A DNA stretch of 64,000 nt from Sisyra terminalis (taxonomy: Eukaryota > Arthropoda > Insecta > Neuroptera > Sisyridae), in assembly GCA_958496175.1 (NCBI GenBank), contig OY292278.1, positions 13,268,001 through 13,332,000 of the forward strand. Reading direction: 5' to 3'. Under the pieces are notes generated by a model. It did not search any database. It was not told the DNA's origin and saw nothing but the letters and a program-made list of their open reading frames with translations. Below, in pieces: positions 61,401 to 64,000 of this stretch. Within the stretch, counting starts at the first letter, position 1; each line of letters begins with the position of its first letter. The position numbers and the translations under genes are program-made.

Positions 61401-64000
61401 AACAATCAGTCTAACGTCCCATGTTACATAATGTAATTGAACCAGTGGCTTTCATAATTGAATCTATAATTTTTCTATCAGTTATGATAAATTTAATCCT
61501 CTCTTGTTTTCAATAGAGAACATTAATTTTATTTCACGAATTTAATGTAAAAGAACTCATCTTTGAAAATTGAGGACAAACAGTAAATGTTTGCTTGCCG
61601 AAGCCCAATGTCAAATCGCTTTTACGCTCATAAAATTTAATTTCCCTTTTGAGATTTCAATCATTTAACGACAAAGATTATAGATAGAATTGAAGACATT
61701 TTATGGGTTATTTTCGTGTTTGAGAATTTAAGATAAATATTTGAAATAAAATTCCTTGAAATCAATACATAAGATATTTTTATTGCACATAGGTGTACAT
61801 AAGTAGGTGTATAAGTAGGTATAAGTAGGTGTAATACATAAGATTCAAACATCTACAAGAGAAGTTGCTAAAGAAAACTTTACAATGATAGATTTATTTG
61901 AATGATATCAAGGAAATATACAATCAGAGGATCTCGTTAGGAGTAGAACTTAGCTGTTCATTATAAAAAAGAATTATTAAAGAAAAAAGTTTAGTCGCGT
62001 TTACTTTGCTAGCATACAAACAATTTCACAGAAATTTTCCATTCAGCGCTTTTCTCAATAAAATCATAATTTTCTTTGTCGTTGGAAATTAGTTTCTCCA
62101 GGAATTCTTTTTATTTCATTAGCTTTGTATTGAGATTTTATTTCAAGGAATTATTGAGGGTGGTACAGAATTCAATAAGATCTGATTTACATAAAAATAT
62201 GACATTTAAAACGATATTGTTTTAAACTTATATTCGTTGGGTAAAATATTTTTTGAATCCTTCTAAAATCCGATCAAATTTTGCAAAATTTGTGAGTTTT
62301 TTAAAGAAATTTAATATTGGTTTTTCCTGGAAAAGTCAATTATCTGTAGGTCTTATTGGAAATAAACCTTTGGCCAAGTAGTCAAACAAATCAATGAAAT
62401 AAGTTTGCCTATCATTAGATATAAACTAAAATCTTGGTTTTTAAGGATAATCTATAAAGTTTCTTAAAGTTGTTACCAATTAACATTTCGTCGTATTTCA
62501 GTCCAACAGGTATGATTGTTAACTCATTTTAATCTTCATTTATATGAATAAATATACATCTTAAGTTATCTATTTATTTAGATAATTTGAAGGAAAAAAA
62601 AGATAATATATTTGCGTATTTTGTTAATAAAAATCAGCGCTTCATATATTAAGTACCTTATTTCATTTGTATCAAGATAATTGTCGAATTTTACGTCATG
62701 TTTTGAAGTTTTGTATAGGTATTTGATGAGGGTAATTAGATGATGTGGTTCACTGAGCTTTTCTTACACGACCTTTAATTTCGACCAGCATTAGATAATT
62801 TTATAAAACAAATCGCAAAAATCTTTTACCAAAAATAAATAATTATTATTACTTAAATAACAATAAAACCAAACTCAAGTATGCTGAAATAAAGGAATTA
62901 ATTATTGGAAGCTCGATATTTTATTCTCGATAATTAAGTTAGAAATATTCAGTCCTTCAACATCGTGTAACTGCCGTTTTTATTATAATTAATGCCTCTT
63001 GAAATCTTTTCTTATTTTTCAATATTTTATACAAGGAAAAGACTGGGAAAACGTATTGCCAATCAGTTCCTTGAACGGAAAAACCGTCGCGTCGATAAAT
63101 AAATTAAAAATAAACGTAATTGAGTATAATAGTATGCCCGACTCAACCTTTTTGTGCCTCGCTATAGCAATTACTTTTCCGTTTATTGTGTGCATTTTTT
63201 TCTTTCTTATAAGATTGAAGTGTATCATTACATTTTTCCTGACAATGCCATGTCTTTTTTCTGCTTTTTTTCCAAGTATAAATTGTAATCTGGTCTTTTT
63301 TGTACCCCAAAAAAAAAACCATTGTTGTAAGCGAATTTTTTGTTTGGGTATTTTCTTCATGATTATAATTAAGTATATCTGACTAAGTTAAATTATTAAA
63401 ATTTAATTTAAAATCAATATTTATCAGTGGAAAGTAACACCAAATGTCAAAAAAAATTTTTTACAGATACAAATTATACTTTCATTGAATTTAACTAAAT
63501 CGTACAATATTAACATAATTATTTATATTCGACCGTAAATTTTGGTTTTAAATCTATTTTTAAATATCAAATATTAAGCCATGGGCGTAATCAAATATTT
63601 CATTATAATATTTAAAATAGAATAATGTGATACCACAAATATTATTTAATAGATATCTTGAAATCTTTTACATAATTGAAGTCGATATTATTAATCAATA
63701 TTACAACACAAATACTAGGAAAATTTAAATAATGTGGGTGTTATTTTGTTGGTTTTCCATCCATATATTTACAAAATCGTTAAATTAGTATGGTTGAAAC
63801 AAAACATAGTACAGTTTCATATAAATTAAATTCACGAAAATTTAATCAAATTTAATTATCAAATGAACGATATACAAGCATGTTAAGCGTTAGAGTTATA
63901 TTCGATTGTGTCAAGTGTACATTGATTTTCCGGTTATTGAAAAAGCTTAAAAAAACAAGAAGTCAAAAATATTTTTCGAAGTTAATATTTTCGACAGTTT
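58435..64000 (+). other. Intron following the candidate alternative exon
   Basis: Begins GTAAGT and continues to the window end. I see no HGEDLIVTP-type UCR1 exon, no UCR2 and no further recognisable exon. It is AT-rich throughout, with a small minisatellite at 61799. A 127-codon open stretch at 62999-63382 lacks a recognisable domain; its ATG-initiated part is hydrophobic and is not supported as a gene. Confidence 0.6.
61799..61833 (+). repeat. ATAAGTAGGT minisatellite
   Basis: About three units of ATAAGTAGGTGT, one lacking its last two bases. Local tandem repeat without apparent function. Confidence 0.75.

Noticed and set aside
62999..63382. 127-codon open stretch as a membrane protein gene
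   Set aside because: The frame opens with TTG, composition is AT-driven and hydrophobic, there is an overlapping opposite-strand frame, and no family or splice context supports it.

Overview
The window is AT-rich animal DNA dominated by non-coding sequence with decayed transposons. The only gene I can identify with confidence is an arthropod PDE4-type cAMP phosphodiesterase, the orthologue of Drosophila dunce (dnc), on the + strand. The first half of UCR1 is near-diagnostic: an FDVENG start, an RSPLD block, the [14 protein letters not shown] protein kinase A site region and the [13 protein letters not shown] block. Intron style, a fly-like micro-exon and the repeat types point to an insect. 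A beetle is my guess, but the sequence does not prove it.

Layout of the gene: a short N-terminal coding exon (1877-2022) with its own ATG; a 10.6 kb intron; the first UCR1 exon (12628-12834); a 423-base intron; and a 33-base micro-exon (13258-13290). A very long intron follows and runs past the window end. The next constitutive exon (normally starting HGEDLIVTP), UCR2 and the catalytic domain are not in the window. Inside this intron lies a long open coding segment (about 57542-58434). It ends at a strong splice donor in the same phase as the other exons and is best read as an alternative 5' exon for a shorter isoform. All recognised junctions are phase 2, so N-terminal exons, the UCR1 exon and the micro-exon can be exchanged without changing frame.

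The introns hold: non-LTR retrotransposon 3' remnants (about 5.8-6.2, 16.6 and 39.0-39.5 kb); a solo LTR (21.8-22.3 kb); a 1.8 kb DNA-transposon relic with 17-bp terminal inverted repeats (30.0-31.8 kb); a hAT-like miniature element at the centre of a 0.8 kb palindrome (49.9-50.7 kb); three local tandem duplications; and several small dispersed repeats.

The most unusual feature is a group of hairpin (foldback) elements. Families A (18.7 and 52.3 kb), B (25.2 and 43.7 kb, with a decayed trace at 17.1 kb) and C (45.6 and 55.2 kb) differ in sequence. All carry the same small motif: CTGANGAAG, a short stem-loop, then CGAAA. Where boundaries can be read (A and C), they are flanked by 12-15 bp target-site duplications. 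The motif resembles a hammerhead ribozyme core but does not fully fit one. Two CpG-richer patches with cAMP-response-element-like sites (40.3-40.7 and 57.3 kb) are possible internal promoters. The rest is unremarkable AT-rich intron.
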